From Rhodocyclaceae bacterium (GTDB taxonomy: Bacteria > Pseudomonadota > Gammaproteobacteria > Burkholderiales > Rhodocyclaceae), in contig JADJEF010000020.1 of NCBI GenBank assembly GCA_016702335.1, positions 1,302,001 through 1,366,000 of the forward strand: 64,000 bases of DNA. Reading direction: 5' to 3'. Numbering within the stretch: position 1 is the first letter of the stretch; each line of letters begins with the position of its first letter. The notes beneath the pieces were generated by a model, which worked only from the letters and a program-made list of their open reading frames with translations, did no database searches and was not told the origin of the DNA. Positions 8,694 to 17,258 of the stretch are shown in pieces. Position numbers and translations under genes: made by a program.

Positions 8694-10052
8694 TTGACTG
8701 GCCAGCAACCGGCATCCGCCTTACTGGCACCCGCCCCGGTGTCGTTCTTCACCGCCTTTCGCTTCTGGCTCAAGCTCGGCTTTATCAGCTTTGGCGGCCC
8801 GGCCGGGCAAATTGCCATCATGCATCAGGAGCTGGTCGAAAGACGCCGCTGGATTTCCGAGCGACGCTTCCTGCATGCCCTCAACTACTGCATGATGCTG
8901 CCCGGCCCGGAAGCCCAGCAGCTGGCCACGTACATCGGCTGGCTGATGCATCGTACGTGGGGTGGCATTGTTGCCGGCGGTCTCTTCGTGCTGCCCTCCT
9001 TGTTCATCCTGATCGGCTTGTCGTGGATCTATGTCGCCTTTGGCGACATGCCGCTGGTGGCCGGATTGTTTTATGGCATCAAGCCAGCCGTCACCGCCAT
9101 TGTCGTGCAGGCGGCACATCGCATTGGCTCCCGTGCACTCAAGAATCGTGTGCTGTGGACCCTTGCGGCGGCGGCCTTCATCGCCATTTTTGCATTGGAC
9201 ATCCCGTTTCCCGCCATCGTCGCGGCGGCGGCCCTGGCGGGTTATGTCGGTGGTCGTCTGGCACCGGACAACTTCGCGACCGGTGGCGGTCACGGCAGTG
9301 ACAAGGCCAGCTACGGTGCGGCCCTAATCGATGACAGCACGCCAACGCCCGCCCATGCAAAATTTTCTTGGCCACGCCTCACCACGGTACTTGGCGCGGG
9401 ACTAGTGTTGTGGGCGATACCCATGGCCTGGCTTGCCGCGAGCTACGGTTGGGAGCACACGCTGACACAGATGGGCTGGTTCTTCACCAAGGCCGCGCTG
9501 CTGACCTTCGGCGGTGCCTACGCGGTGCTGCCCTATGTCTATCAGGGGGCTGTCGAGCACTTTCACTGGCTGACGCCGATACAGATGATCGACGGGCTGG
9601 CACTGGGTGAAACCACGCCCGGACCACTGATCATGGTGGTGAGCTTTGTCGGTTTTGTCGGCGCGTATACCAAGGCAATTTTCGGCCCCGATAGCCTGTT
9701 CCTTGCCGGCGCTATGGCGGCGACGCTGGTGACCTGGTTTACCTTTTTACCCTCCTTCATTTTCATACTGGCGGGCGGGCCCTTGGTCGAGAGTACACAC
9801 AACAACCTCAAATTTACCGCCCCCCTGACCGCTATCACCGCCGCCGTGGTTGGCGTCATACTTAACCTGGCCCTGTTCTTCGCGTATCACGTATTTTGGC
9901 CGAAGGGCTTTGCCGGCCAGTTCGACTGGGCCTCCGCGGTGATTGCCGTTGTTGCGGGTGTTGCCTTGTTCAAGTACAAACGCAATGTCATCCATGTCAT
10001 TGCGGGGTGCGCGCTGCTGGGATTGCTCATCCAGACACTGCTCTCTACTTGA
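8694..10052 (+). CDS. chrA: Chromate transporter, ChrA (CHR) family
   Basis: 452 aa, a long two-domain member. Both homologous halves are visible: the first carries LGFISFGGPAGQI and MMLPGPEAQQ, the second LTFGGAYAVLP and ETTPGPL. About ten to twelve hydrophobic helices are present, with a charged loop near 190-225. It exports or exchanges chromate, or in some members sulfate, across the inner membrane. The start is a TTG seven bases after the nitroreductase stop; no ATG gives a complete first domain, so TTG is likely. No chrB regulator is present. Confidence 0.88.
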   Translation: MTGQQPASALLAPAPVSFFTAFRFWLKLGFISFGGPAGQIAIMHQELVERRRWISERRFLHALNYCMMLPGPEAQQLATYIGWLMHRTWGGIVAGGLFVLPSLFILIGLSWIYVAFGDMPLVAGLFYGIKPAVTAIVVQAAHRIGSRALKNRVLWTLAAAAFIAIFALDIPFPAIVAAAALAGYVGGRLAPDNFATGGGHGSDKASYGAALIDDSTPTPAHAKFSWPRLTTVLGAGLVLWAIPMAWLAASYGWEHTLTQMGWFFTKAALLTFGGAYAVLPYVYQGAVEHFHWLTPIQMIDGLALGETTPGPLIMVVSFVGFVGAYTKAIFGPDSLFLAGAMAATLVTWFTFLPSFIFILAGGPLVESTHNNLKFTAPLTAITAAVVGVILNLALFFAYHVFWPKGFAGQFDWASAVIAVVAGVALFKYKRNVIHVIAGCALLGLLIQTLLST

Positions 10053-10102
10053 TCGTGCAACTGAACGATCAACGTTGTGGCTTTCAAGAAATGGGTTGGG
10101 TG

Positions 10103-10456
10103 TCATTCCTCCCGCAGCGGTTGCGGTAGCGAGGAGGGCTCCAGCGGCAACGCAACGCTGGAAGGCAAGCGCAGATGCAGTGCGGCTTTGGCCAGCAGGT
10201 GCGCCGAAATCGGCGCGGTAATGAACAGGAACAGGCTTACCAGTATCTCGTGCAGACTCAAGCCTTCGCCGGTGACGCTGAAGAAGATCGACGAGGCAAC
10301 CAGCAGGCAGCCGACGCCGAGGGTGGTCGCCTTGGTCGGGGCATGCAAACGCGTGTAGAAATCGCGGAAGCGCACCAGCCCGAGCGAACCGATGAAGGTA
10401 AACGCCGCACCAGCGAGGATCAGGAGGGACAACAGGGTTTCGGTGATCGTGCTCAT
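10103..10456 (-). CDS. mrpG: Mrp/Mnh Na+/H+ antiporter subunit G
   Basis: About 117 aa with three hydrophobic helices and the conserved segment GLVRFRDFYTRLHAPTKA, a hallmark of MnhG/PhaG. Last gene of the minus-strand mrp operon. The ATG at 10456 is preferred over an upstream one at 10471 because MSTITETLL starts the first helix normally. It ends 50 bases from the convergent chrA stop with no clear terminator hairpin between them. Subunit of the multi-protein antiporter in the inner membrane. Confidence 0.9.
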   Translation of the reverse strand: MSTITETLLSLLILAGAAFTFIGSLGLVRFRDFYTRLHAPTKATTLGVGCLLVASSIFFSVTGEGLSLHEILVSLFLFITAPISAHLLAKAALHLRLPSSVALPLEPSSLPQPLREE

Positions 10457-10463
10457 TCGATGC

Positions 10464-10733
10464 CTATTCAATGATGTCGCCGCGCAACAAAAATTTTGCC
10501 AGTGCTACGGTGCCAACGAAACCCATCAGCGCGATCAGCAGGGCCGCCTCGAAGTAAAGCGGACTCGCGAGATGGATGCCGAGCAGCACCAGCAGGGCGA
10601 TGGCGTTGATGTAGAGGGTATCGAGCGCAAGGATGCGGTCGGGCGCGCTGGGGCCTTTGAGCAGCCTGAACAGACTCATGACAAAGGCCGCCGCGACCAG
10701 CGCGAACGCGATGGTGAGGGCCATGCTCAGCAT
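10464..10733 (-). CDS. mrpF: Mrp/Mnh Na+/H+ antiporter subunit F
   Basis: 89 aa with three helices and the conserved GPSAPDRILALDTLYINAI region of MnhF/PhaF. The ATG at 10733 lies inside the end of mrpE (seven-base overlap), which points to translational coupling; a second ATG three codons later is also possible. An in-frame extension up to 10805 is only overlap with mrpE. Small membrane subunit of the antiporter complex. Confidence 0.9.
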   Translation of the reverse strand: MLSMALTIAFALVAAAFVMSLFRLLKGPSAPDRILALDTLYINAIALLVLLGIHLASPLYFEAALLIALMGFVGTVALAKFLLRGDIIE

Positions 10734-11224
10734 TCGAAAATCTCCTTGAGCGGCGCTTCGAAGCGCGCCTTGATGGTGGCGACCAGTTCCTGCGGATCGC
10801 TGCAATCGAGCGCATGCACCAGCAACTGGTGCCGGTCTGCGGAAAGCTCCGCCGAGACGGTGCCCGGCGTCAGGCAGATGGCATTGGCCAGCAGGCTGAT
10901 GGCGAGCTCGGCGGTGAGGTCCAGCGGCACCACAACAAAGGCCGGGTGCAGCCGGTCCGGCCCGACCAGGATGAGTCGCGCCACGGCGAGGTTGGCGATG
11001 ATCACGTCGTAGAGGAATATCCCGGTGAAATGCAGCAGCCGCCCCGGCCGGCGGATGCGCACCCGTTGCGGCCAGAAGCCCAGCGTGAAGCGCGGAATGG
11101 CCCAGCCCAGCAGCAGGCCGAGCAGGATCTGCCCCGGCGCGAAGCTATTGTTGAGCAGCAGCCAGATCAGCACCAGCACCGGCGTCAGCAGCGGATGCGG
11201 CAGCCAGTTCCCGATGCGTTTCAT
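10727..11224 (-). CDS. mrpE: Mrp/Mnh Na+/H+ antiporter subunit E
   Basis: 165 aa. Two N-terminal hydrophobic segments, the conserved middle FLYDVIIANLAVARLIL, and the C-terminal soluble part with LTPGTVSAEL and VHALDC are typical of MnhE/PhaE. It overlaps mrpD by four bases and mrpF by seven. Membrane subunit of the antiporter, needed for assembly in known systems. Confidence 0.92.
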   Translation of the reverse strand: MKRIGNWLPHPLLTPVLVLIWLLLNNSFAPGQILLGLLLGWAIPRFTLGFWPQRVRIRRPGRLLHFTGIFLYDVIIANLAVARLILVGPDRLHPAFVVVPLDLTAELAISLLANAICLTPGTVSAELSADRHQLLVHALDCSDPQELVATIKARFEAPLKEIFEC

Positions 11225-12771
11225 CGCGCCACTCCTTCAGTTCCCAGTACAGCGGCGATGTAGGCGGCCGGGTCGGCGAGTTGCAGGGCGGTGACGCGGG
11301 TGAACTCCACGACCGGCCCGGCACCGAGGGTAAGCGCGAAAATCAGACCGAGCAAGCCGCCAATGGCGACCAGTTCGCGCGTTGCCGAAGACGGTTCATT
11401 CAACGGCAGTGGCGGCGCAGCGGCATCGGCGCTCGTGGCGCTGAAAAACAGGCGGCTGCCGGCGCGGGCCAGCGCTATGACACCGGCCAGTGCGGAAACC
11501 AGGATCACCGCCCACACCCAGGGCTGCCCCGCCGCGGCCTGGAGGATCAGGAACTTGCCGACGAAGCCGGACAGGGGCGGCAGGCCGGCGGCCGCCACGG
11601 CGGCAACAAAAAACACCCCGCCCCACAGCGCGTAGCGCGCCACGTCGGCATCGGAAGCGAAAGCGTCGGCGCTGGCTGGACGACGCCGCCTGAGCGCTTC
11701 GGCCAGCAGAAACAGCAGGGCGGCCGCAAAGGTGCCGTGCGGCAGGTAGTAGAGGCCGGCAGCGATGCCCGCCGCGTTCACCGTGCCCACGCCGCCGGGT
11801 TGGGCCAGGGCGAAGGCGATCAGCAGCGTGCCGACCGAAGACACCACCAGCCAGGCAGCGAGACGTCCGAGACTGGTCGCCGCCAGTGCGCCGAGCATGC
11901 CGACAACCAGCGTGGCGAGCGCCGCCGGCAGCAGCCAGGGCTCGAACAGGCCGGCCAGCGCCCCGGCGCCATCGCCGAACACCAGGGTCGATGTACGCAG
12001 GATGGCGTAGGCACCGACCTTGGTCATGATCGCAAACAGTGCGGCGACCGGTGCGGAGGTATTGGCATAGGTCGCCGGCAGCCATAAATGCAGCGGCAGC
12101 AGTGCCGCCTTGAGGGCAAACACGGCGAGCAGCAGCAGACCGCCGGCACGCGCCAGACCAAGATTTTCCGGGGCCACACTGGCGGCCTTGGCGGCGAGGT
12201 CGGCCATGTTGAGGCTGCCCAGCGAGGCGTAGATCAGTCCGGCGGCGAAGAGGAAGACGGTCGAGCCGAGGAGATTGAGCACCACGTAATGCAAGCCGGC
12301 GCGGGTGCGCGCCGCACCGCCACCATGGAGCATGAGGCCATAGGAGGAGATCAGCAGAATCTCGAAGAAAACGAACAGGTTGAACAGGTCGCCGGTGAGA
12401 AAGGCACCGGTCAGGCCGAACAACTGCATCTGGAACAGCACGTGGAAATGTCGCCCCTTGCGGTCTGTTCCGTCGGAAGCGTGGATAAGCGCAACCAGTG
12501 CCAGCAGCGTGGTGATCAGCACCATCCAGGCGGCGAGGCGGTCGGCCACCAGCACGATGCCCCAGGGCGCGGGCCAATTGCCGAGGCGGTAGACCAATAT
12601 CTCGCCGCCGGCCACGGCGGCCAGCAGCATGATGGCGATGCCCACCTGCGCCAGCAAGGCGCACAGCGCGAACCAGCGCCGCAGCGGCATGGGCAGGTCA
12701 CGCAGCGCCAGCAGCAGAACGCCTGCCAGAAACGGCGCGAGGATGGGGGCGATGGCCAGATGCGCGTTCAT
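11221..12771 (-). CDS. mrpD: Mrp/Mnh Na+/H+ antiporter subunit D
   Basis: 516 aa, normal length. A polytopic membrane protein of the NuoM/NuoN-like family with about fourteen helices; the conserved FFEILLISSYGLMLHGG and lysine-containing helices such as FALKAALLPLHLWLP and FAIMTKVGAYAILR are present. These carry the buried charges of the proton path. It overlaps mrpC by four bases and mrpE by four. Part of the complete mrp operon. Confidence 0.93.
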   Translation of the reverse strand: MNAHLAIAPILAPFLAGVLLLALRDLPMPLRRWFALCALLAQVGIAIMLLAAVAGGEILVYRLGNWPAPWGIVLVADRLAAWMVLITTLLALVALIHASDGTDRKGRHFHVLFQMQLFGLTGAFLTGDLFNLFVFFEILLISSYGLMLHGGGAARTRAGLHYVVLNLLGSTVFLFAAGLIYASLGSLNMADLAAKAASVAPENLGLARAGGLLLLAVFALKAALLPLHLWLPATYANTSAPVAALFAIMTKVGAYAILRTSTLVFGDGAGALAGLFEPWLLPAALATLVVGMLGALAATSLGRLAAWLVVSSVGTLLIAFALAQPGGVGTVNAAGIAAGLYYLPHGTFAAALLFLLAEALRRRRPASADAFASDADVARYALWGGVFFVAAVAAAGLPPLSGFVGKFLILQAAAGQPWVWAVILVSALAGVIALARAGSRLFFSATSADAAAPPLPLNEPSSATRELVAIGGLLGLIFALTLGAGPVVEFTRVTALQLADPAAYIAAVLGTEGVAR

Positions 12772-13118
12772 CGACCGGTGCGGCCTTCATCCTGGCCGTC
12801 CACATGGTCGTTTCCCAGTTCGGCGCGCGCGCGCAGGCTCAACATGATGACGAAGGCGGTCATGGCGAAGCCGATGACAATGGCGGTGAGCACCAGCGCC
12901 TGCGGCAGCGGATCGGCGAGTTGGCCAAGCGCGGCGGTCGCGCTGCCGATCACCGGTGGCTGGCCGACCACCAGCCGCCCGGTGGCGAAGAGAAACAGGT
13001 TCACCGCGTAAGACAGCAGGGTCAGCCCCAGCACCACGGGGAAGGTATGGGCGCGCAGTACCAGATACACACCGCAGCCGGTCAGCAGGCCGATGGCCAG
13101 GGCAATCAGGGCTTCCAT
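12768..13118 (-). CDS. mrpC: Mrp/Mnh Na+/H+ antiporter subunit C
   Basis: 116 aa, NuoK-like, with three helices. The segment GCGVYLVLRAHTFPVVLG and the later PLPQALVLTAIVIGFAMTAF are typical of MnhC/PhaC. The ATG at 13118 overlaps the mrpAB stop by one base. The open frame continues far upstream, but that part is antisense-like overlap with mrpAB and is not coding. Highly polar C-terminal tail. Confidence 0.92.
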   Translation of the reverse strand: MEALIALAIGLLTGCGVYLVLRAHTFPVVLGLTLLSYAVNLFLFATGRLVVGQPPVIGSATAALGQLADPLPQALVLTAIVIGFAMTAFVIMLSLRARAELGNDHVDGQDEGRTGR

Positions 13119-15946
13119 CAGTTCCTTGCCTCCTTCACCCGCGCGCCGACCGGTGTGCTGGCACGGTGCGCTAGACCGAGGTTGATCAGGATCAGCAGCG
13201 ACGCGCCGACCACCACCAAATAGACGCCGAGATCGAAGGCCATGGCCGATGCCAGTTCGAATTCGCCGATCCAATGGCCGATCCAGGGCAACCCGGCATG
13301 GCCGAAGGCCGAGGTGAGGAAGGGACGGCCGAACAGCCAGCTCGCCGCGCCGGTGAGCAATGCCAGCAGCAGGCCGGCCGCGATCAGCGGATGGGTCTGC
13401 GCCGGCAGGCGGGTGTGGGTCCACGCCACGCCGTTGGCGAGGTATTGCATGATCAGCGCGACGGCCGTGATCAGGCCGGCGATGAAGCCGCCCCCCGGCA
13501 GGTTGTGGCCGCGCAGCAGGATGAAGGCCGAAACCAGCAGCGCCAGCGGCAGCAGCAGGCGGGCGAAAGTGGCCATGATCAGCGGGTGCAGGTCGGCATC
13601 CCAGACGCGCCCCTGTGCATCGTGCGTCGGGGCCGGCAGGCGCAGATTTTCCAGCAGCGCAAAGATGCCCAGCGCGGCGATCGCCAGCACGGTGATTTCG
13701 CCGAAGGTATCGAAGCCGCGGAAATCGACGAGGATGACGTTCACCACGTTGGTGCCGCCGCCACCCGTCACGCTGTTTTCGAGAAACCAGCCAGCAATCG
13801 AGTCGACCGGCCGCGTCATTACCGCCCAGGCCAGCATCGTGGCACCGCTGCCCGCGACAAGGGCAATAGCGCCGTCTCGCCAGCGCCGACTTGCGGAGGG
13901 TTCCGCCGGTGTTTCCTGTGGCAGGAAGTAGAGCGCGAGCAGCAGCAGGATGATGGTCACCACCTCGACCGACAACTGGGTCAGTGCCAGGTCTGGTGCC
14001 GAGAACTTGACGAAGACCAGCGCCACGACCAGTCCGACGGCTCCGATCAGGATCAGCGCCGTCAGCCGCTGGCGGTGCAATGCCGTGGCTGCAAGCGTGG
14101 CGAACACCAGCGCCAGCGCCGCCATCAAACTGACGCCATCCACCGGCAACAGCGCCCGCGTGCCGCTCAGTGGCGACGGTGCCAGCAACAAGCCGCTGCC
14201 GCCAAGCACCAGTGCGCTGACGATAAACAGTGCCGCCTGGCGCTGCAGCGAGCCGGTGTCGACGGCGGCGGTGAAGCGGCGCGCGGTGCGCAAGAGGGCG
14301 TCTTCGAGCAGGCGCTCGAAGATCGCTCGCGCATCCAGCCGGCCCTCGACCCGGTCGTGCAAGGTGAACAGAGGCTTGCGGCCAAAATAGAGCAGGACGC
14401 CGCCGGCCAGGGCAATCATGCTCATCCACAGCGCCGGATTGACGCCATGCCACAAGGCCAGATTGTGCTCAGGCAGCGGCCCCTGCAACACCGCCGCAGC
14501 GGCCACGGTGAGCAGGGGCGCAACGGTCTGTGCGGGAAAGATGCCGACCAGCAGGCAGAGCACAACAAGGATTTCGACCGGCACCTTCATCCAGCGCGGT
14601 GGCTCGTGCGGCGTGCGCGGCAGGTCGGTCGGCTCGTTGCCGAAGAACACGTCATGGATAAAGCGTAGCGAGTAAGCCACCGCAAACACGCCGGCCACCG
14701 TCACAAGCACCGGCAGCAGCCAGCCGAAGGGCAGCTTGCCACTCGCTGTGACGACTTCTGCGAAGAACATTTCCTTGGAGAGGAAGCCATTGGCCAGGGG
14801 CACGCCGGCCATTGCCGCCGCTGACACCATGGCGAGCGTTGCCGTATGCGGCATGGCTTTCCACAAACCGCTGATGCGGCGCATGTCGCGAGTGCCGCAT
14901 TCGTGGTCGATGATGCCGGCGGCCATGAACAGGCCGGCCTTGAAGATGGCATGGTTGATGATGTGAAACACGCCCGCCACCGCGGCCAGCGGCGTACCGA
15001 TGCCGAACAGCGCGGTGATCAGCCCGAGATGGCTGATCGTCGAATAGGCCAGCAGGCCCTTGAGGTCGTGCTTGAACAGCGCGATCACCGCGCCGACCAG
15101 CAATGTGGCGAGGCCGACGCCGCCGACCAGCCAGGTCCACTCCGGGGTGCCCGAGAGCGCCGGAAACAGCCGCGCCAGCAGGAACACGCCGGCTTTCACC
15201 ATGGTCGCCGAATGCAGGTAGGCGGAGACCGGCGTCGGTGCCGCCATGGCATGCGGCAACCAGAAATGGAAGGGAAACTGAGCTGACTTGGTAAAGGCCC
15301 CGAGCAGGACCAGCAGCAGCGTCGGCATATACAGCGGGTGGGCTCGAAGGATGTCGCCGCTGGCAAGGACGCTGGTCAGCTCGTAACTGCCGACGATTTC
15401 GCCCAGCAGCAGGAAGCCGGCGAGCAGCGCCAGGCCGCCGCCGCCCGTAAGCACCAGCGCCATCCGCGCACCGCGGCGCGCCGCTTCGCGCCGACGCCAG
15501 TAGGCGATCAGCAGGAAAGAGGAAAGGCTGGTCAGTTCCCAGAACACCAGCAACTGGATCAGGTTCTCTGACAAGACCACGCCGAGCATTGAACCCATGA
15601 ACAGCAGCAGATAGGCATAAAGCCGGCCCAGACTGTCTTCCAGCGAGAGGTAATAGTGGGCGTAAAGAATCACCAGCAGGCCGATGCCGAGGATCAGCAG
15701 GGCGAACAGCAAGCCAAGGCCATCGAGGCGGAAGGCCAGATCAAGGCCGGCGGTGGGTATCCAGGGCAAGCGCTGGATCGTGGTGACACCGCCAAAGCTC
15801 GCGGCCATTGCCGGCAGTAGCAGGAGCAGCGCCAGCGCCGCAACCGCGCCGGCACTCCACGCCGCAAGCGCGCGACCACGCCGCGCCGCGAGGGCGACCA
15901 GGGCGGCCCCGAGAAATGGCGTCAGGACGGCGAGCAAAAGGTTCAT
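13118..15946 (-). CDS. mrpA: Mrp/Mnh Na+/H+ antiporter, fused subunits A and B
   Basis: 942 aa. Residues 1 to about 780 are MrpA (NuoL-like, with TKSAQFPFHFWLPHAM, HSATMVKAGVFLLARL and the C-terminal extension), and about 785-942 are MrpB (LRGHNLPGGGFIAGLITA). The fusion is regular in many proteobacterial group 2 Mrp/Pha systems. First gene of the operon mrpAB-C-D-E-F-G, which exchanges cytoplasmic Na+ or K+ for H+ and supports pH and salt homeostasis. A copy of the dispersed palindrome (13864-13896) is translated as SASRRWRDGAI near residue 688, in the cytoplasmic linker, a different frame from most copies. Confidence 0.92.
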   Translation of the reverse strand: MNLLLAVLTPFLGAALVALAARRGRALAAWSAGAVAALALLLLLPAMAASFGGVTTIQRLPWIPTAGLDLAFRLDGLGLLFALLILGIGLLVILYAHYYLSLEDSLGRLYAYLLLFMGSMLGVVLSENLIQLLVFWELTSLSSFLLIAYWRRREAARRGARMALVLTGGGGLALLAGFLLLGEIVGSYELTSVLASGDILRAHPLYMPTLLLVLLGAFTKSAQFPFHFWLPHAMAAPTPVSAYLHSATMVKAGVFLLARLFPALSGTPEWTWLVGGVGLATLLVGAVIALFKHDLKGLLAYSTISHLGLITALFGIGTPLAAVAGVFHIINHAIFKAGLFMAAGIIDHECGTRDMRRISGLWKAMPHTATLAMVSAAAMAGVPLANGFLSKEMFFAEVVTASGKLPFGWLLPVLVTVAGVFAVAYSLRFIHDVFFGNEPTDLPRTPHEPPRWMKVPVEILVVLCLLVGIFPAQTVAPLLTVAAAAVLQGPLPEHNLALWHGVNPALWMSMIALAGGVLLYFGRKPLFTLHDRVEGRLDARAIFERLLEDALLRTARRFTAAVDTGSLQRQAALFIVSALVLGGSGLLLAPSPLSGTRALLPVDGVSLMAALALVFATLAATALHRQRLTALILIGAVGLVVALVFVKFSAPDLALTQLSVEVVTIILLLLALYFLPQETPAEPSASRRWRDGAIALVAGSGATMLAWAVMTRPVDSIAGWFLENSVTGGGGTNVVNVILVDFRGFDTFGEITVLAIAALGIFALLENLRLPAPTHDAQGRVWDADLHPLIMATFARLLLPLALLVSAFILLRGHNLPGGGFIAGLITAVALIMQYLANGVAWTHTRLPAQTHPLIAAGLLLALLTGAASWLFGRPFLTSAFGHAGLPWIGHWIGEFELASAMAFDLGVYLVVVGASLLILINLGLAHRASTPVGARVKEARN
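13864..13896 (+). repeat. Dispersed palindromic repeat, copy 2 (inside mrpAB)
   Basis: Core GCGCCGTCTCGCCAGC followed by GCCGACTTGCGGA. It is read through in the mrpAB frame as SASRRWRDGAI, showing that the element can be translated in more than one frame. The left arm is slightly changed (AATAGCGCCG). Confidence 0.7.
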
Positions 15947-15997
15947 GCGGCTATTTTCGCCGAAATCCGGCGATTCTCTGCCGCGCCAACTCCTGCA

Positions 15998-16062
15998 GCG
16001 TCAGCGGTACCGCGAGCTTGAGCTTGGCAATGGCGGGTTCCATGTACTCGAATTGGCCGCTT
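15998..16062 (-). pseudogene. Fragment of a second cusA/czcA-like gene
   Basis: Read on the minus strand these 65 bases give SGQFEYMEPAIAKLKLAVP, matching the downstream cusA (SGQFEYMERAMAKLKLVVP) at about 86 percent base identity by eye against 17855-17919. Only about 22 codons remain, with no start or further domains. One end abuts the 44-bp direct repeat at 16063, so the gene appears cut by the rearrangement that brought in the neighbouring module. It is diverged, so it is not a recent duplicate of the intact gene. Confidence 0.8.
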
Positions 16063-16106
16063 CAGACTGGGAAGCGACATTCAACCTTTCATAGCCTCAG
16101 ACAGGT
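16063..16106 (+). repeat. 44-bp direct repeat, left copy
   Basis: Identical to 17114-17157 over 44 bases by eye (begins CAGACTGGGAAGCG, ends CTCAGACAGGT). It truncates the cusA fragment on one side and the integrase stub on the other. The repeats bracket the toxin-antitoxin module and may be the ends or scars of a mobile element. Confidence 0.85.
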
Positions 16107-16193
16107 CGCGTAAATTTCTTGCAATTTCAGCGGTGCCTTCTGCCCGATGAGCTTTCCCTTCGTCCACGGGATTCGCAACTGTTTGGCTTCCAT
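16089..16193 (-). pseudogene. 5' stub of a tyrosine-type integrase gene
   Basis: A 34-codon frame with a good ribosome binding site (AAGGAG, six bases before ATG). The peptide contains PWTKGKLIGQKAPLKLQEIYA, resembling the N-terminus of a widespread family of phage-type integrases in proteobacteria (known from memory, usual continuation AIRVRLQ). The match stops exactly where the 44-bp repeat begins, and a stop codon follows. The gene was therefore truncated by the repeat junction. It may still express a short peptide, but cannot be a recombinase. Confidence 0.7.
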
Positions 16194-16314
16194 TTTCAGC
16201 TCCTTGTGAGTGAATAGGAAGTGAAGTGTGTTCCCTTCCGGGCCGCTTGACCATGTGGTTGTCAATTGACTGCTGCCGGATGGTCAGTATTGCAAGTACA
16301 ACAAACAATTCATA

Positions 16315-16331
16315 GTATCAACTGCTGATAC
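16315..16331. promoter_or_regulatory. Inverted repeat upstream of tumE, possible operator
   Basis: GTATCA-5 nt-TGATAC ends nine bases before the tumE ATG and overlaps a weak -10-like TACAAT. Type II antitoxins commonly repress their own operon by binding such palindromes. A second perfect palindrome GTCAATTGAC lies at 16261-16270. Confidence 0.45.
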
Positions 16332-16339
16332 AATAAGTC

Positions 16340-16705
16340 ATGCGTGAAGACCCCGGCATCGAGACCCTCATTGATCTCCACAACCAGATCATTGATCAAG
16401 GCGGCGGCTACTGGGTAAAGATCGAAGCGTGGCGCGTCGAAGTGACTGCGGAGATACCGCACGGAATCCGCTACGCGTTGACCTTGCACGAACCCTACGG
16501 GAAAAGGATTCTGGGTTACGACAATGCGCACGTGGTAAAGCCGCCCAAGAAGTTCAAGTATGCCGGTCGTCGCTTGGCCTACGACCATAAACATCGACAC
16601 GTAAGTGACAAAGGTGTTCCGTACCAGTTCCAGAATGCACACCAACTCTTAGTCGATTTCTTCGGTGAAGTGGACCTAGTATTGCAGGAGGCAAGGCAGA
16701 AATGA
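16340..16705 (+). CDS. tumE: Toxin of TumE/TumA toxin-antitoxin pair (TumE family, DUF6516)
   Basis: 121 aa. The pattern YWVKIEAWRVEVT...PHGIRYALTLHEPYGKRILGYDNAH, then a FKYAGRRLAYDHKH segment and FFGEVDLVL at the end, fits the DUF6516/TumE family, found next to HTH antitoxins and carried by mobile elements. Toxin-first order and the ATGA overlap with the next gene agree with that family. The A+T-richer start region, flanking 44-bp repeats and integrase stub suggest horizontal arrival. No clear Shine-Dalgarno sequence precedes the ATG. Confidence 0.75.
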   Translation: MREDPGIETLIDLHNQIIDQGGGYWVKIEAWRVEVTAEIPHGIRYALTLHEPYGKRILGYDNAHVVKPPKKFKYAGRRLAYDHKHRHVSDKGVPYQFQNAHQLLVDFFGEVDLVLQEARQK

Positions 16706-17049
16706 AAGCGATTGTGATTGGCATCATGCCGCAGGAAAAGATTCGCGAGCGCGTATTAGCGGTTGCGCGGGGAGAGTACAAGCCGAAGGCCAGCGACCCC
16801 AAAGTCTGGTTCACGTCGATGCGCTCGCTTGCCGAAGTATTGAGCGACGAAAATCGTGCCTTGTTGAAGATGATCAACGAGACGCACCCGGAGTCGATTG
16901 CATCCTTGGCGCTGACGACCGGTCGCAAGCCAGGCAATCTCTCGCGCACACTCAAGACGATGTCGCACTATGGCATTGTCGAAATGAAGCGCGAGCGAAA
17001 CCATGTGCGCCCGGTTGCCAAAGCTACCGAGTTCAGAATCGTCGCGTAG
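16702..17049 (+). CDS. tumA: HTH antitoxin/transcriptional regulator (TumA-like, MarR/ArsR fold)
   Basis: 115 aa. After a non-conserved N-terminus, FTSMRSLAEVLSDENRALLKMI begins a winged helix-turn-helix domain (about 35-110) with LALTTGRKPGNLSRTLKTMSHYGIV as the recognition region. Such regulators are the usual partners of TumE toxins. The ATG overlaps the tumE stop (ATGA), coupling translation. It probably binds the GTATCA/TGATAC palindrome upstream of tumE. Confidence is in the pair as a module rather than in the mechanism. Confidence 0.75.
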   Translation: MKAIVIGIMPQEKIRERVLAVARGEYKPKASDPKVWFTSMRSLAEVLSDENRALLKMINETHPESIASLALTTGRKPGNLSRTLKTMSHYGIVEMKRERNHVRPVAKATEFRIVA

Positions 17050-17113
17050 CTGCCAAAACGGGCTTGCTGCTGTGAACTGAGCATCGAAGCGCTGCGGACA
17101 CCACCGGCAGGTC

Positions 17114-17157
17114 CAGACTGGGAAGCGACATTCAACCTTTCATAGCCTCAGACAGGT
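17114..17157 (+). repeat. 44-bp direct repeat, right copy
   Basis: Same 44 bases and orientation as 16063-16106. It lies 64 bases after the tumA stop. The rest of 17050-17258 holds no gene that can be supported. Confidence 0.85.
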
Positions 17158-17258
17158 ACCACTGCTTTGCCGACGGCGGGTCTGAAAGCCTGACCGTCTT
17201 CAGGGTCGTTACCCGTCGGCGATACCAAACGAAACATCGCCGTCATAGCACTCAGCTT

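Noticed and set aside
10052..10135. Terminator between chrA and mrpG
   Set aside because: Only a weak inverted repeat with no T-run; not supportable.
12768..14453. A 561-codon frame that ends with MrpC
   Set aside because: Only the part from 13118 is mrpC; the rest is an off-frame reading of the mrpAB gene.
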